In this document: in pieces, positions 18,573-27,146 of the stretch
Layout of the letters: the number at the start of each line of letters is the position of its first letter
How positions within the stretch are numbered: position 1 is the first letter of the stretch
Assembly (NCBI RefSeq): GCF_018263925.1
Contig: NZ_JAEVHF010000018.1
Span: forward strand, 39,271-103,270
Origin: Kistimonas asteriae
GTDB lineage: Bacteria; Pseudomonadota; Gammaproteobacteria; Pseudomonadales; Endozoicomonadaceae
DNA length: 64,000 nucleotides
Direction of reading: 5' to 3'
Notes under the pieces: model-generated
What the model was told of the DNA's origin: nothing
The model's input: the letters and a program-made list of their open reading frames with translations, nothing else
Databases searched by the model: none
Program-made: the position numbers and the translations under genes

Positions 18573-18984
18573 ATTTAAGGTTTTATTGATTTCAGTCACT
18601 CAGGCCAAGTGATTACCCAAGCACCTCGAACTAACCAGAAACAGATGTTGACCCACTGAAAACACATCAAAATACAGAAGAAACTATCAACCAGCAACAA
18701 CGCAAATCACAGAAATAAAAACCGTACAAAACACAAAATACACCTGCAAATAACCAAACAAACTCAAATAGTCATAAATACTCATTACCCCTTCCTGAAG
18801 GGGCTTGATAATCTGCTTATACAGGGAACACAACCGATTTCACCGTCGTCGTTAATCACTCGCAGGCGCTGAATCTATCAATCGATATTCCTAACCAGAC
18901 ACGATCAACACCAGCCCCTAATTAAGGCTGGCGGTCGTGTATACGTCGTTACGATCAACTCAAATCAGACATTGCCAAATTGCC
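18573..18984. other. AT-rich divergent region between hcp and emrD
   Basis: About 400 bp without a supported gene. It includes a partial FNR-like dyad (TTGAT-ttca-GTCAC at 18586-18599) and a small hairpin CCCCTTC/GAAGGGG (18788-18803). Much of 18640-18780 is unusually rich in A, C and CA repeats on the plus strand. It should hold the promoters for both divergent genes. Confidence 0.4.
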
Positions 18985-20181
18985 ATGAAAAAACAGAGCT
19001 TTTTTGAAGTACTGTTGCTCATACTGCTCATCACCGCTGTAGGGCAGATGACCAATACGATCTATGTACCGGCACTGCCCATGATGGCCAATGACCTGCA
19101 GGTTCTGCCGTCGCAGGTACAGGCGGTTATGGCGTTCTATTTGATTCCTTACGGGCTGTCGCAGTTTATTTATGGGCCTCTATCTGATCGGCTGGGCCGT
19201 AAACCCGTTATGTTGATGGGGCTGATTGTCTTTTTGGCCGGCTCCATCATGGCGGTCATGTCGAGCCGGTTTGAGTTTCTGCTGGCTGCCAGCTTTATCC
19301 AGGGCATGGGCACTGGCACCGGTGGCGTAATGGCCCGTACCGTTATGCGCGACCTGTACTCAGGCAGGGATCTCCAGATGGCAAACAGCTACGTGAGCAT
19401 GGGGCTTATCTTCACGCCGCTGGTCGCACCACTGCTGGGTGGATGGCTGACTGAAAGCTGGAACTGGCAGGCAAACTTTCTCTTCCTGACCGTGTTTGGT
19501 GCCGTAGTCTGGATCGCTGTTGCCCTGAAGTTCAGGGAAACCTGCCCGGAACAACCGGCGCGTACCGGCGTTATCCACAGCTACAAAACGGTGTTGGGGC
19601 ACGAGCAGTTCCAGGGCTTTATCCTCTGCCTGATTGCGACCTTTGCCGGTATTGCCGTATTTGAAGCCGCCTCCGGCGTCCTGTTCGGCAATGTGCTGGG
19701 CTATGACGCCACGACAACGTCACTGTTGTTTATTGTCCCGATCCCGGGTTATCTGCTGGGTTCCTGGCTGGCGGGTAAACTGGCTGACCGACTCAGCATG
19801 AGCCAAGTCATGCTGCGTGGCATTCTGTTGCTGCTGGCCGGTGCTATTGGCCTGTTATTGCCAGGTCTGTTCGGTCATATCAGTGCGGTTGCCCTGCTGA
19901 TTCCCGGCTTCCTTTACTTCATGGGAACGGGCATCGTTTTTCCAACCGCCACAACTGGCGCGATTGAACCCTTCCCGACCATGGCGGGTGTCGCTGGTGC
20001 AGTGCTGGGCGGACTACAGAACCTGGGGGCAGGACTTGTCACCTTGGCAGCCTCAATGGTTCCCATGCACAACCAGGTACCGCTGGGCATTATCCTGCTG
20101 GTACTGAGCCTGATGGTAACATCCGTGTATCTGCTGAGACTGAGAAGTGCCGACAACCTCCATATGGCTGCCGGCGGTTAA
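18985..20181 (+). CDS. emrD: Multidrug efflux MFS transporter EmrD
   Basis: A 12-helix major facilitator drug/proton antiporter of the Bcr/CflA-EmrD group. The sequence aligns by eye with E. coli EmrD from end to end, including VGQMxxTIYxPA near the start, YGPxSDRxGRKP in the loop 2-3 motif, GMGTGxGGVMART-x2-RDLY, PIPGYLLGSWLAGK, and GAxEPFPxxAGxAGAxxGGLQNxGxG. ATG 18985 (MKKQSFF) is preferred; an in-frame GTG lies 16 codons upstream. A terminator follows the stop. It is divergent from hcp. Confidence 0.92.
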   Translation: MKKQSFFEVLLLILLITAVGQMTNTIYVPALPMMANDLQVLPSQVQAVMAFYLIPYGLSQFIYGPLSDRLGRKPVMLMGLIVFLAGSIMAVMSSRFEFLLAASFIQGMGTGTGGVMARTVMRDLYSGRDLQMANSYVSMGLIFTPLVAPLLGGWLTESWNWQANFLFLTVFGAVVWIAVALKFRETCPEQPARTGVIHSYKTVLGHEQFQGFILCLIATFAGIAVFEAASGVLFGNVLGYDATTTSLLFIVPIPGYLLGSWLAGKLADRLSMSQVMLRGILLLLAGAIGLLLPGLFGHISAVALLIPGFLYFMGTGIVFPTATTGAIEPFPTMAGVAGAVLGGLQNLGAGLVTLAASMVPMHNQVPLGIILLVLSLMVTSVYLLRLRSADNLHMAAGG

Positions 20182-20194
20182 TCTGTCGATTATG

Positions 20195-20225
20195 ATAGCC
20201 TTGCCAATGGGCAGGGCTATTTTCT
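20195..20225 (+). terminator. Intrinsic terminator after emrD
   Basis: An 11-bp stem (ATAGCCTTGCC / GGCAGGGCTAT, one G-U pair) with a 4-base loop is followed by TTT and C. It lies 14 bp after the emrD stop and abuts the stop codon of the convergent permease gene. Confidence 0.7.
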
Positions 20226-21943
20226 CAATGCGTCCGCCAGGATTGAGTCTGTAGCAATAATTTCCGGCTGAACAGCCAGTGCAGAACCTTCACCGCCAAC
20301 GAGGTCAGCATGATCATGACCGCCATGGCGGCCGCTGGCGCAATATCCCCCGCATCATCCATATTCATGACAGCCACCGATGCCAGCATGGTATCCGGCC
20401 CGTACAGGAAGACCACTGCCGATACTGTTGTCATCGCATTAACAAACAGGTACATGGAAATATCCAATACCGCCGGCAGGCAAACGGGCAAGGTGACCCG
20501 CAGGAATGTGCGATAAAACGGCACCTTGAGCGAGGCTGATACCAGCTCAAACTCAGGATCAATCTGTTTCAGCGCCGTGGTTGCCGTCAGATGGCAGACC
20601 GTAAAGAAATGCACAATGGAACAGATGATCAGGATGGTCATTGTGCCGTAAAGGCCATTCAACGGATTGTCCGGATGGTTGAAGAAGAAGATATACCCCA
20701 AACCTAATACCATCCCCGGGACGGCCAGCGGAATCATGGCCATCACCTGGTTGATGGTTCTTAGCACTGTCAGTCCTCGGCTTTTCTCCACCAGGTAGGC
20801 ATTCACAAACACCAGCACGGTACCAAACAGTGCCGTGAGCCCCGCCATCTGCAGCGAGTTACGGTATGCCTCCCAACCGCCACCATCCATCAGGTCAAAC
20901 TGGTAATTGTTGAGCGACAATTCCATGTTATAGGGCCAAAAGGTCACCAGTGACGCATACACAGACATGCCGATCATTCCGAGAATCATCACCACGACCG
21001 GCAGACTGAAGGTGACAGCCAGCAGGTTTGTTAGCGTGCCGGACTGAGGCTCAAGCGGCACGGAACGGCTGGTCAGCTGCGCATGCTGACGACGCTGTAC
21101 ATACCGATCACCGGCAAACGCCAACAGCACCGGCAACAGCATCAATACTCCCACCACGGCACCCATGCTGAAGTTTTGCTGACCAATTACCTGCTTGTAG
21201 ATATCCGTCGCCAGTACGCTGTATTGACCCCCAATGACTTTGGCGACACCAAAGTCAGTAATCACCAGGGTAAACACCACAAACGAGGCACTGAAAAGAC
21301 CGTATTTCACAGAAGGCAGCGTCACCGTGAAAAACGTCCGTAGCCGTCCAGCGCCCAATGCACGGGCTGACTCGTATAACCGGGCATCGCCGGTTTTCAA
21401 CGCCGTGGTGAGAATCATGAGTGCATGGGGAAACGTCCAGAAAACCGATCCGATAATAATGCCCGTCGGCCCATAGATACTGCCGCCCATCAGCCACGAA
21501 TGCAGTACGCCCTGGTTCCCAAAAAGATACACCAGGCTGATGGCGGGCAGCAGCGATGGCGCCAGCACCGGAAGCATGGCAATGGTTTTCAACAGGTTGC
21601 GTCCCGGCAACCGGGTACGGGTCAGCACCCAGGCGAACCCGAATGCCAAGGTAATCACAATCACCGTTGAACAAACAGCCACATATAACGAATGCCCAAA
21701 AGAGCGCAGCAGGGAGGGTGTGGAAAAATATTGGATAAAGTTATCCACACCAATAAACAGCCCCTCCTCTGACATCACGCTGCGGGACAACAGCGCATAC
21801 AGGGGCAAAATCAATGTGACCAGCAATATCAGGCAGGCAACCATCAACCCGAGAATGCGCAAACCACGTTCACGGTTCCAGGTGCCTGCCAGCGCTTCAT
21901 GGATGGATTTATGATCGGGAATGGCAACAGCGGTATTCTGCAT
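20225..21943 (-). CDS. 2-Aminoethylphosphonate ABC transporter, fused permease
   Basis: A double-length permease of 572 residues with two binding-protein-dependent transport domains in one chain, each with six helices and an EAA-type loop: YESARALGAGRLRTFFTVTLPSV near residue 190 and ELVSASLKVPFYRTFLRVTLP near residue 495. The architecture fits the PhnUV-type fused permease of 2-aminoethylphosphonate importers. The ATG at 21943 has GAGGTG just upstream; this is the end of the ATPase gene, whose stop overlaps the leader. It is the last gene of the operon. Confidence 0.85.
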   Translation of the reverse strand: MQNTAVAIPDHKSIHEALAGTWNRERGLRILGLMVACLILLVTLILPLYALLSRSVMSEEGLFIGVDNFIQYFSTPSLLRSFGHSLYVAVCSTVIVITLAFGFAWVLTRTRLPGRNLLKTIAMLPVLAPSLLPAISLVYLFGNQGVLHSWLMGGSIYGPTGIIIGSVFWTFPHALMILTTALKTGDARLYESARALGAGRLRTFFTVTLPSVKYGLFSASFVVFTLVITDFGVAKVIGGQYSVLATDIYKQVIGQQNFSMGAVVGVLMLLPVLLAFAGDRYVQRRQHAQLTSRSVPLEPQSGTLTNLLAVTFSLPVVVMILGMIGMSVYASLVTFWPYNMELSLNNYQFDLMDGGGWEAYRNSLQMAGLTALFGTVLVFVNAYLVEKSRGLTVLRTINQVMAMIPLAVPGMVLGLGYIFFFNHPDNPLNGLYGTMTILIICSIVHFFTVCHLTATTALKQIDPEFELVSASLKVPFYRTFLRVTLPVCLPAVLDISMYLFVNAMTTVSAVVFLYGPDTMLASVAVMNMDDAGDIAPAAAMAVMIMLTSLAVKVLHWLFSRKLLLQTQSWRTH

Positions 21944-21950
21944 AAACACC

Positions 21951-23027
21951 TCAGGCGGCAAACAACCGGATATGCTGGCTGGGCAGCTTGACCCCCATCC
22001 AGGTACCCGGCTGCAAATTCAACGTTGATTGCTGCCGACTGCTGAGATCGACCATCACCCGGTCTTCCGAGCCTTCCAGACGCAAGCGGGAGCGCACCAG
22101 ACCGCCCTGAAACTCCACACTTTCGAGTTCGGCGGACAGCATGGCGTCATGCCCCACCGGCACCAGCTCGACTTCTTCCGGACGAATGGCAAGGTTGACG
22201 GAACTATCCGTTTCCAGTCCATGTTCAGCGGGACAACAGACAGGGCGTCCAGCCAGTAACAGTTCGTCTGGCTTGACCAGCGTACCCGGCAGGAAATTCA
22301 TCACACCGACAAAATCCGCCACAAACGGCGACGTGGGCGACAGGTAGACGTCGTTAGGTGTACCCACCTGTTCAATGCCCCCCTGGTTCATCACCACCAC
22401 GCGATCCGCCATGGAGAGCGCCTCTTCCTGGTCATGGGTCACCATGATGGTGGTGATGCCCAGCTCCCGCTGCATCCGTTTGATCTCTTCCCGGAGGCTG
22501 GCGCGAACCCGGGCATCCAGCGCAGACAGAGGCTCATCCAGCAACAGCAGCCCCGGCTCTGTGGCCAGCGCACGCGCCAGAGCGACCCGTTGCTGCTGAC
22601 CTCCGGACAACTGTGCCGGGTATTTGTGACCGGCATCGGGCAACCCGACGGTTTCCAGCAAACCCTCTACCCGCGATTGGATCTGGCTTCGGGTCAGCTT
22701 TTTACCCTGCAGACCGTAGGCAATATTTTTGGTCACTGACAGGTTGGGGAACAGTGCATACGACTGGAAGACAATACCGAAGTCCCGCTGCTCAGGCGGC
22801 AGTTGGCTGATATTGCAGCCTGCCTGCCAGATCTCCCCGGCATCCTGTTGTTCAAGACCGGCGATAATCCGCAACAGTGTCGTCTTACCGCAACCGGATG
22901 GCCCCAGGAAGCAGACAAATTCCCCTTCACGGATCGAAAGGTCAATCTGGTCCAGCGCCACGAACTGGTCGAAACACTTTCGAATACCGGAAAGCCTGAG
23001 ATAATTACGGGTCTGTATCATTTTCAT
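21951..23027 (-). CDS. phnT: 2-Aminoethylphosphonate ABC transporter, ATPase
   Basis: ABC importer ATPase of the CUT1/POT-like branch, 358 residues. Walker A is GPSGCGKTT near residue 42, the signature LSGGQQQRVALARAL near residue 140, Walker B LLLLDEPLSALDA, and the H-loop TIMVTHDQEEAL. A C-terminal TOBE-type domain follows from about residue 280. It belongs to the binding protein, FAD enzyme, ATPase, permease operon, whose other members identify the likely substrate. The symbol is by analogy and not certain. Confidence 0.85.
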   Translation of the reverse strand: MKMIQTRNYLRLSGIRKCFDQFVALDQIDLSIREGEFVCFLGPSGCGKTTLLRIIAGLEQQDAGEIWQAGCNISQLPPEQRDFGIVFQSYALFPNLSVTKNIAYGLQGKKLTRSQIQSRVEGLLETVGLPDAGHKYPAQLSGGQQQRVALARALATEPGLLLLDEPLSALDARVRASLREEIKRMQRELGITTIMVTHDQEEALSMADRVVVMNQGGIEQVGTPNDVYLSPTSPFVADFVGVMNFLPGTLVKPDELLLAGRPVCCPAEHGLETDSSVNLAIRPEEVELVPVGHDAMLSAELESVEFQGGLVRSRLRLEGSEDRVMVDLSSRQQSTLNLQPGTWMGVKLPSQHIRLFAA

Positions 23028-23046
23028 GCCAGTTTTCCCCTACCGT

Positions 23047-24177
23047 TCAACCATTCAGAAAATCATTTAATCCGTCGACGGCCAGTGCCAGACCGGTCGT
23101 CATGCCGGTTCCGCCCACACCGTTCACCAGCAGAATCCCTGGCGATATCTCCCGTTGAAAGCAATGGCCTGTTTTTGCCTTAGCGTAATACCCCGTCCAT
23201 CGCTCCATCAGGACCGATGTCGGGAGGTTCAGGACATCCCTGCTGCCAGCCAGGATCAACTGTTCAATCTGCGCCTTGTGAAAGGGCGAGATCTGCTCAT
23301 CGTATTCATGGGAGTCCCCAATAAGGACACTGCCGTCATTGTGCTGTGCATGCAGGATATGGATGCCGTAATCCAGGTATTGCTGGTAATCCTTTGCCAG
23401 ACGATGCTGCAATTGCCCGATACTGGGGCACCCGGCAAACGCCTGGTAGTGGGCAAGACTTAACCCGGTGATCATCATCGCTGGCAACCTGACCCCGTCT
23501 GGCTGAGGCGCTGTTCTCAGCATCTGCAACTTGCAACGCGACAGATGGCGTTCATGAACATCGGGGTAGAGGGAGTCAAAACCGGCGCCGGTACACACCA
23601 CAACATGACTGGTACGAAAAACTTCTCGAGTCGTTTGTACTTCCGGCAAACGGATATCAGTAACCCGATGGCCGAACCGGAAATCCACACCATGCTGTTG
23701 CCTGAGATAACGGGTCAGCGCCGGTATCAACAAACGAGGATTCAGGGTGATCTCCGTATCAGAAAACAATCCACCCACAACCCCCTCGGGGTTCAGTGAT
23801 GGACACCGCTCCAGTATCTGCAGCCTGTTCAACAGCTGGCAGTGATGGCGGCCATGGGCGGTGCGCTTACAGAACTCACTGAGAACCTGCATTTCATCGT
23901 CATGGTGCGCCACCGTCAGACTGCCGGAAGGGTCACTCCAGAGCCCTATCTCCCTGAGCAGCGGCACGAGTATTTCCCGGCTATGCATAGCCCGGTGATA
24001 ACTGTCACCTTCCGGCATCCCCATGGGCAGGAACATGCCGAAATTCCGAATGGATGCTCCCTCGGCCTGCCGATCCGCTTCCAGCACCAGTACGTTTAAG
24101 CCTTTTCGGGCAGCCGCCAGGGCATGCGACAGTCCAAGCATACCGGCGCCAACAATCGCAAGGTCATACTGTTTCAT
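23047..24177 (-). CDS. FAD-dependent amine oxidoreductase of phosphonate operon
   Basis: DAO/glycine-oxidase-like flavoenzyme of 376 residues. The FAD dinucleotide fold is IVGAGMLGLSHALAAARKG at the N-terminus, with the acidic end VLVLEADRQ; a C-terminal LVNGVGGTGMTTGLALA closes the FAD site. It matches the family found next to phosphonate genes (TIGR03364 type). Some members of this family oxidise 2-aminoethylphosphonate or N-methylated forms to phosphonoacetaldehyde. The ATG at 24177 has GGAG five bases upstream. It sits between the binding-protein gene and the ATPase gene, so the substrate is probably imported by the same operon. Confidence 0.8.
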   Translation of the reverse strand: MKQYDLAIVGAGMLGLSHALAAARKGLNVLVLEADRQAEGASIRNFGMFLPMGMPEGDSYHRAMHSREILVPLLREIGLWSDPSGSLTVAHHDDEMQVLSEFCKRTAHGRHHCQLLNRLQILERCPSLNPEGVVGGLFSDTEITLNPRLLIPALTRYLRQQHGVDFRFGHRVTDIRLPEVQTTREVFRTSHVVVCTGAGFDSLYPDVHERHLSRCKLQMLRTAPQPDGVRLPAMMITGLSLAHYQAFAGCPSIGQLQHRLAKDYQQYLDYGIHILHAQHNDGSVLIGDSHEYDEQISPFHKAQIEQLILAGSRDVLNLPTSVLMERWTGYYAKAKTGHCFQREISPGILLVNGVGGTGMTTGLALAVDGLNDFLNG

Positions 24178-24237
24178 GGGACTCCCCAGAGTATTGAGCC
24201 GATCACAGGCGACCGGCTCAATGCATATCAATAAACG

Positions 24238-25278
24238 TCACTTGGGATCGGACTTACCGTCGTAACGGTCCTGCCACTGGGCGAGGATGGCCTTACGGTT
24301 ATCTGCGGCCCAGGCAAAGTCGTTGTCGATCATGATGGCTTCAGGATCCGCCGGGAAATACGGCACCGGCTTTTTGATATCTGGCCGGGCGACAATGGCG
24401 TAGCCCTGGTTGTACATGCGGTTGGCTTTTTCGGAGACAATCCAGTCCATCAGGGTTTTGGCAGCCGCTTCTTTTTTGGTGCCTTTCACGATGGCCGCGG
24501 CTTCCATCTCCCAACCCACACCTTCCGTGGGAAAGACCAGTTCCAGAGGGGCGCCTTTTTTCTTCAGCTTGGCGCCACGGAAGGCAAATGACACCCCGAT
24601 GGCGGCTTCACCGGCGGCAGCGAGCTTACAGGGCTTGGAGCCTGAATGGGTGTAACGGCTGATATTGGCGTGCAACCGGTCCATATAACCCCAGCCCTGC
24701 TGCTCACCAAAGGTCTGCAGCCAGCTGGAAATATCCAGGAAGCCTGTACCGGACGAAGCCGGGTTCGGCATGACAATGTGGCCCTGGTAAGCCGGCTTGG
24801 TCAGGTCTTCCCAGGAGGTCGGCTTGGGCAGGTTGTGTTTTTTGGCTTCCACCGTGTTGAAGCAGATAGCCGCCATCCAGGCGTCCATACCCACCCAGGC
24901 AGGGGTTTGATCCTTGTCCCTGAAATTCGGCGACAATTTTTCCAGTTCTTTTGGCGCATAGGGCTGCAGCATGTCCTGATTTTTCATCAGCAGCAGGCTG
25001 GTTGCCGCCAGCCCCCAGATGACATCAGCCTGGGGGTTGTTCTTCTCCGCCAGCAGCTTGGCGGTGATAATGCCGGTTGAATCACGCACCCAGCGAACCT
25101 TGATATCCGGATGATCCTTGTTGAATTCAGCGACGTATCGCTTGAGGTCTTCCGCTTCTACTGCGGTGTAGACCGTCAATTCCGTGGCCGCATAAGACTG
25201 TGCAGCGAACCCGAACATGGCGCTCAGCCCCAGGGCTGAGAAAACCCGCCTGATTCCAAACCGTTGACGCATTTTCAT
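24238..25278 (-). CDS. phnS: 2-Aminoethylphosphonate-binding periplasmic protein
   Basis: Extracytoplasmic solute-binding protein of the iron(III)/2-aminoethylphosphonate class, 346 residues. A signal peptide covers about residues 1-30 (LGLSAMFGFAAQSYA). The mature part begins with LTVYTAVEAEDLKRYVAEF, a typical start of the family, and holds ADVIWGLAATSLLLM, PNPASSGTGFLDISSW and LDWIVSEKANRMYNQG. A GGGAAGG precedes the ATG. It is the first gene of the leftward phosphonate operon. Confidence 0.85.
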   Translation of the reverse strand: MKMRQRFGIRRVFSALGLSAMFGFAAQSYAATELTVYTAVEAEDLKRYVAEFNKDHPDIKVRWVRDSTGIITAKLLAEKNNPQADVIWGLAATSLLLMKNQDMLQPYAPKELEKLSPNFRDKDQTPAWVGMDAWMAAICFNTVEAKKHNLPKPTSWEDLTKPAYQGHIVMPNPASSGTGFLDISSWLQTFGEQQGWGYMDRLHANISRYTHSGSKPCKLAAAGEAAIGVSFAFRGAKLKKKGAPLELVFPTEGVGWEMEAAAIVKGTKKEAAAKTLMDWIVSEKANRMYNQGYAIVARPDIKKPVPYFPADPEAIMIDNDFAWAADNRKAILAQWQDRYDGKSDPK

Positions 25279-25461
25279 TGCCTTCCCTTTTCTTGTTCTT
25301 TAACAGGTATGGGGAAGTAACTTAGCGATGAAAGATGTCGCTGCAATGACAGTAATATGACGCCACTATGACACCGTCAGGGAATAACCTGGAAAACCGC
25401 AAATTAACCGGTCGATACGTTCGCCAGGGCTCCAGACATGGCGGCCAACGTCGATTGAATA

Positions 25462-26139
25462 ATGAATGGCTCTCTATTTATAGGTTGTACTGGTTATTTT
25501 ATGCAGTCCGTGATTCTAAACACGCTGATACTTAACTGCCTACCCATTTTCGGTATCGTGTTTCTTGATTGGCAAAGTGCCGACCTGATTCTGCTTTATG
25601 GCATCGAAACGTTGTTTATCATGTTTTTTGGTATTATTTCCATTTGTCGACTGCCTGTTGAAAGCCCGGCATCCAGTCTTTTGAAAATCGCAGGTATTCT
25701 GTTCTTCCTCTGTCATTTCGGTGTTTTTTCTCTTGTCGTTTTGATCATTTCATTGGCGTTTTATTATGCGGCAGATATTCAGGCCGAGCCCCTGCTTCTC
25801 TGGCTGGCCTTTGCTGCACTGGTCTGGCATCAGGTCAGGGAAATGGAGCAGTATAGTGATCAGTCCCAGCCTGTCAGCCGGATATTCACGATGGGGTTCA
25901 GTCCATGGTTTCGGATCATGGGTTTCTTTATTGGCTTGGTCGCCACCATCATCATCGCATCAGAATGTGATGGGCTGCAGTGTCAATTCCAGTACGACAC
26001 ATCAACGGCGACGGCAGATGATATCCAACGCATCAATGACATTCTGATGCTCACCCTCCTGACCCTGAAAATCACCAATGACCTTGTTGTTGACGCTATC
26101 CGCCACAGAAGAAAACCGTCTGATGAGCAGACGACTTAA
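25462..26139 (+). CDS. DUF6498-like membrane protein
   Basis: A 225-residue membrane protein with about five to six hydrophobic segments. It begins with a motif pattern seen in DUF6498 proteins (NCLPIFGIVFLDWQSADLILLYGIETLFI), where members have LLP-x-x-G-x-x-F-x-W...LLYWxEN. Function is unknown in the family. No clear Shine-Dalgarno is seen at the first ATG; an internal start at 25501 (MQSVILN) is possible. It stands alone between the phosphonate operon and the glycosyltransferase gene. Confidence 0.6.
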   Translation: MNGSLFIGCTGYFMQSVILNTLILNCLPIFGIVFLDWQSADLILLYGIETLFIMFFGIISICRLPVESPASSLLKIAGILFFLCHFGVFSLVVLIISLAFYYAADIQAEPLLLWLAFAALVWHQVREMEQYSDQSQPVSRIFTMGFSPWFRIMGFFIGLVATIIIASECDGLQCQFQYDTSTATADDIQRINDILMLTLLTLKITNDLVVDAIRHRRKPSDEQTT

Positions 26140-26215
26140 AGTAATCCATACAGCTCAATACCGTTCATACAAGCCAGAAGCTTTTATATAACCATTGAAG
26201 TGGATAGAAAGGCGC

Positions 26216-26989
26216 TTAGAAAGAGTCAGTATACCGTGATTCGATGACAAGCTCCGATACATGCTGGATCTTTTCCACCCCATTGGCATAGATTTTCCCG
26301 CCACACAGCTGTTTCCACCGGTAGCAGAAAGACAGATCCTCCGAAAACTCTGTTTTTTCCAACGCTACTTTGTTAAATGGGGTTATAAATTGAGAAAACC
26401 TTGAGGCAAAGGGGAGTTTTTTGTAGCGGTATTGATCAACGATATCTGGACATTGATCAACCATTGTTTCAATACATTGCCGGGATATCAGAAGAATCCC
26501 GGCACCACAGGAATCCACTTCAAAAAAACCATTTCCACAATCAGCCAACGTCTTCCCAACAAATGAACATGACTTTGCAAAGGCTTTTTCAAATTCAACG
26601 CCTGAAAGTGAATGCAATTTTTGCAAATCAATTGTTCGCCGTGGTGCAATCACACCGACAACCGCTTTATCAAACTCAATCATTTTATAGATTAAATCAC
26701 CATTAAATCCCATATCATCATCAATCATGAGAATATAATCGCAATCTTTCTTGTTATAGAAAAAATTTGATATCAGATAATTTCTTGATACGGCTATATC
26801 GGCGAAATCAACATCAGAAAAAGAGAATTCCACGCCCGAACGGCCCGATGCCGTCAAAAGAGAATACAGACTTCTTACATAATTCCCCGAATAGCGTGAT
26901 CCATAAGAGGGCGTAGCAATATTGATTTTTATATTTTTTTTTCGTTTAGGAAAAAACGGCATCCTTTCCGTGAGTATGTTGTCACTCAT
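26216..26989 (-). CDS. Glycosyltransferase-like protein, AT-rich
   Basis: A 257-residue GT-A-type protein with INIATPSYGSRYSGNYVRSL near the start and a DxD-like motif in YILMIDDDMGF near residue 92, the sugar-nucleotide and metal site. A later segment VGVIAPRR resembles Anp1/Mnn9-type families. Codon use is clearly more AT-rich than its neighbours. The ATG at 26989 is preferred for AGGAAAT immediately upstream. The gene is alone; acceptor and donor are unknown. It is probably an acquired gene. Confidence 0.6.
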   Translation of the reverse strand: MSDNILTERMPFFPKRKKNIKINIATPSYGSRYSGNYVRSLYSLLTASGRSGVEFSFSDVDFADIAVSRNYLISNFFYNKKDCDYILMIDDDMGFNGDLIYKMIEFDKAVVGVIAPRRTIDLQKLHSLSGVEFEKAFAKSCSFVGKTLADCGNGFFEVDSCGAGILLISRQCIETMVDQCPDIVDQYRYKKLPFASRFSQFITPFNKVALEKTEFSEDLSFCYRWKQLCGGKIYANGVEKIQHVSELVIESRYTDSF

Positions 26990-27065
26990 ATTTCCTTCCA
27001 CCCGTTTCAATGCCCCTGAGAAATCCATTCCTCAGACGACATGTACTCGATCCTGAGCGTCAGCG

Positions 27066-27083
27066 TCTGCCGAAAGCGGCAGA
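27066..27083. repeat. Hairpin between amiB and glycosyltransferase gene
   Basis: A perfect 7-bp stem (TCTGCCG / CGGCAGA) with loop AAAG. A second imperfect hairpin (27132-27161) overlaps the amiB stop codon. Neither has a T-run, so their role as terminators is uncertain. Confidence 0.35.
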
Positions 27084-27146
27084 TGCCCCGCCATCATTAC
27101 TGCGTTTAAGCGTTAGCGTCCTCAACCGTGACTGGAAATCCCCATA

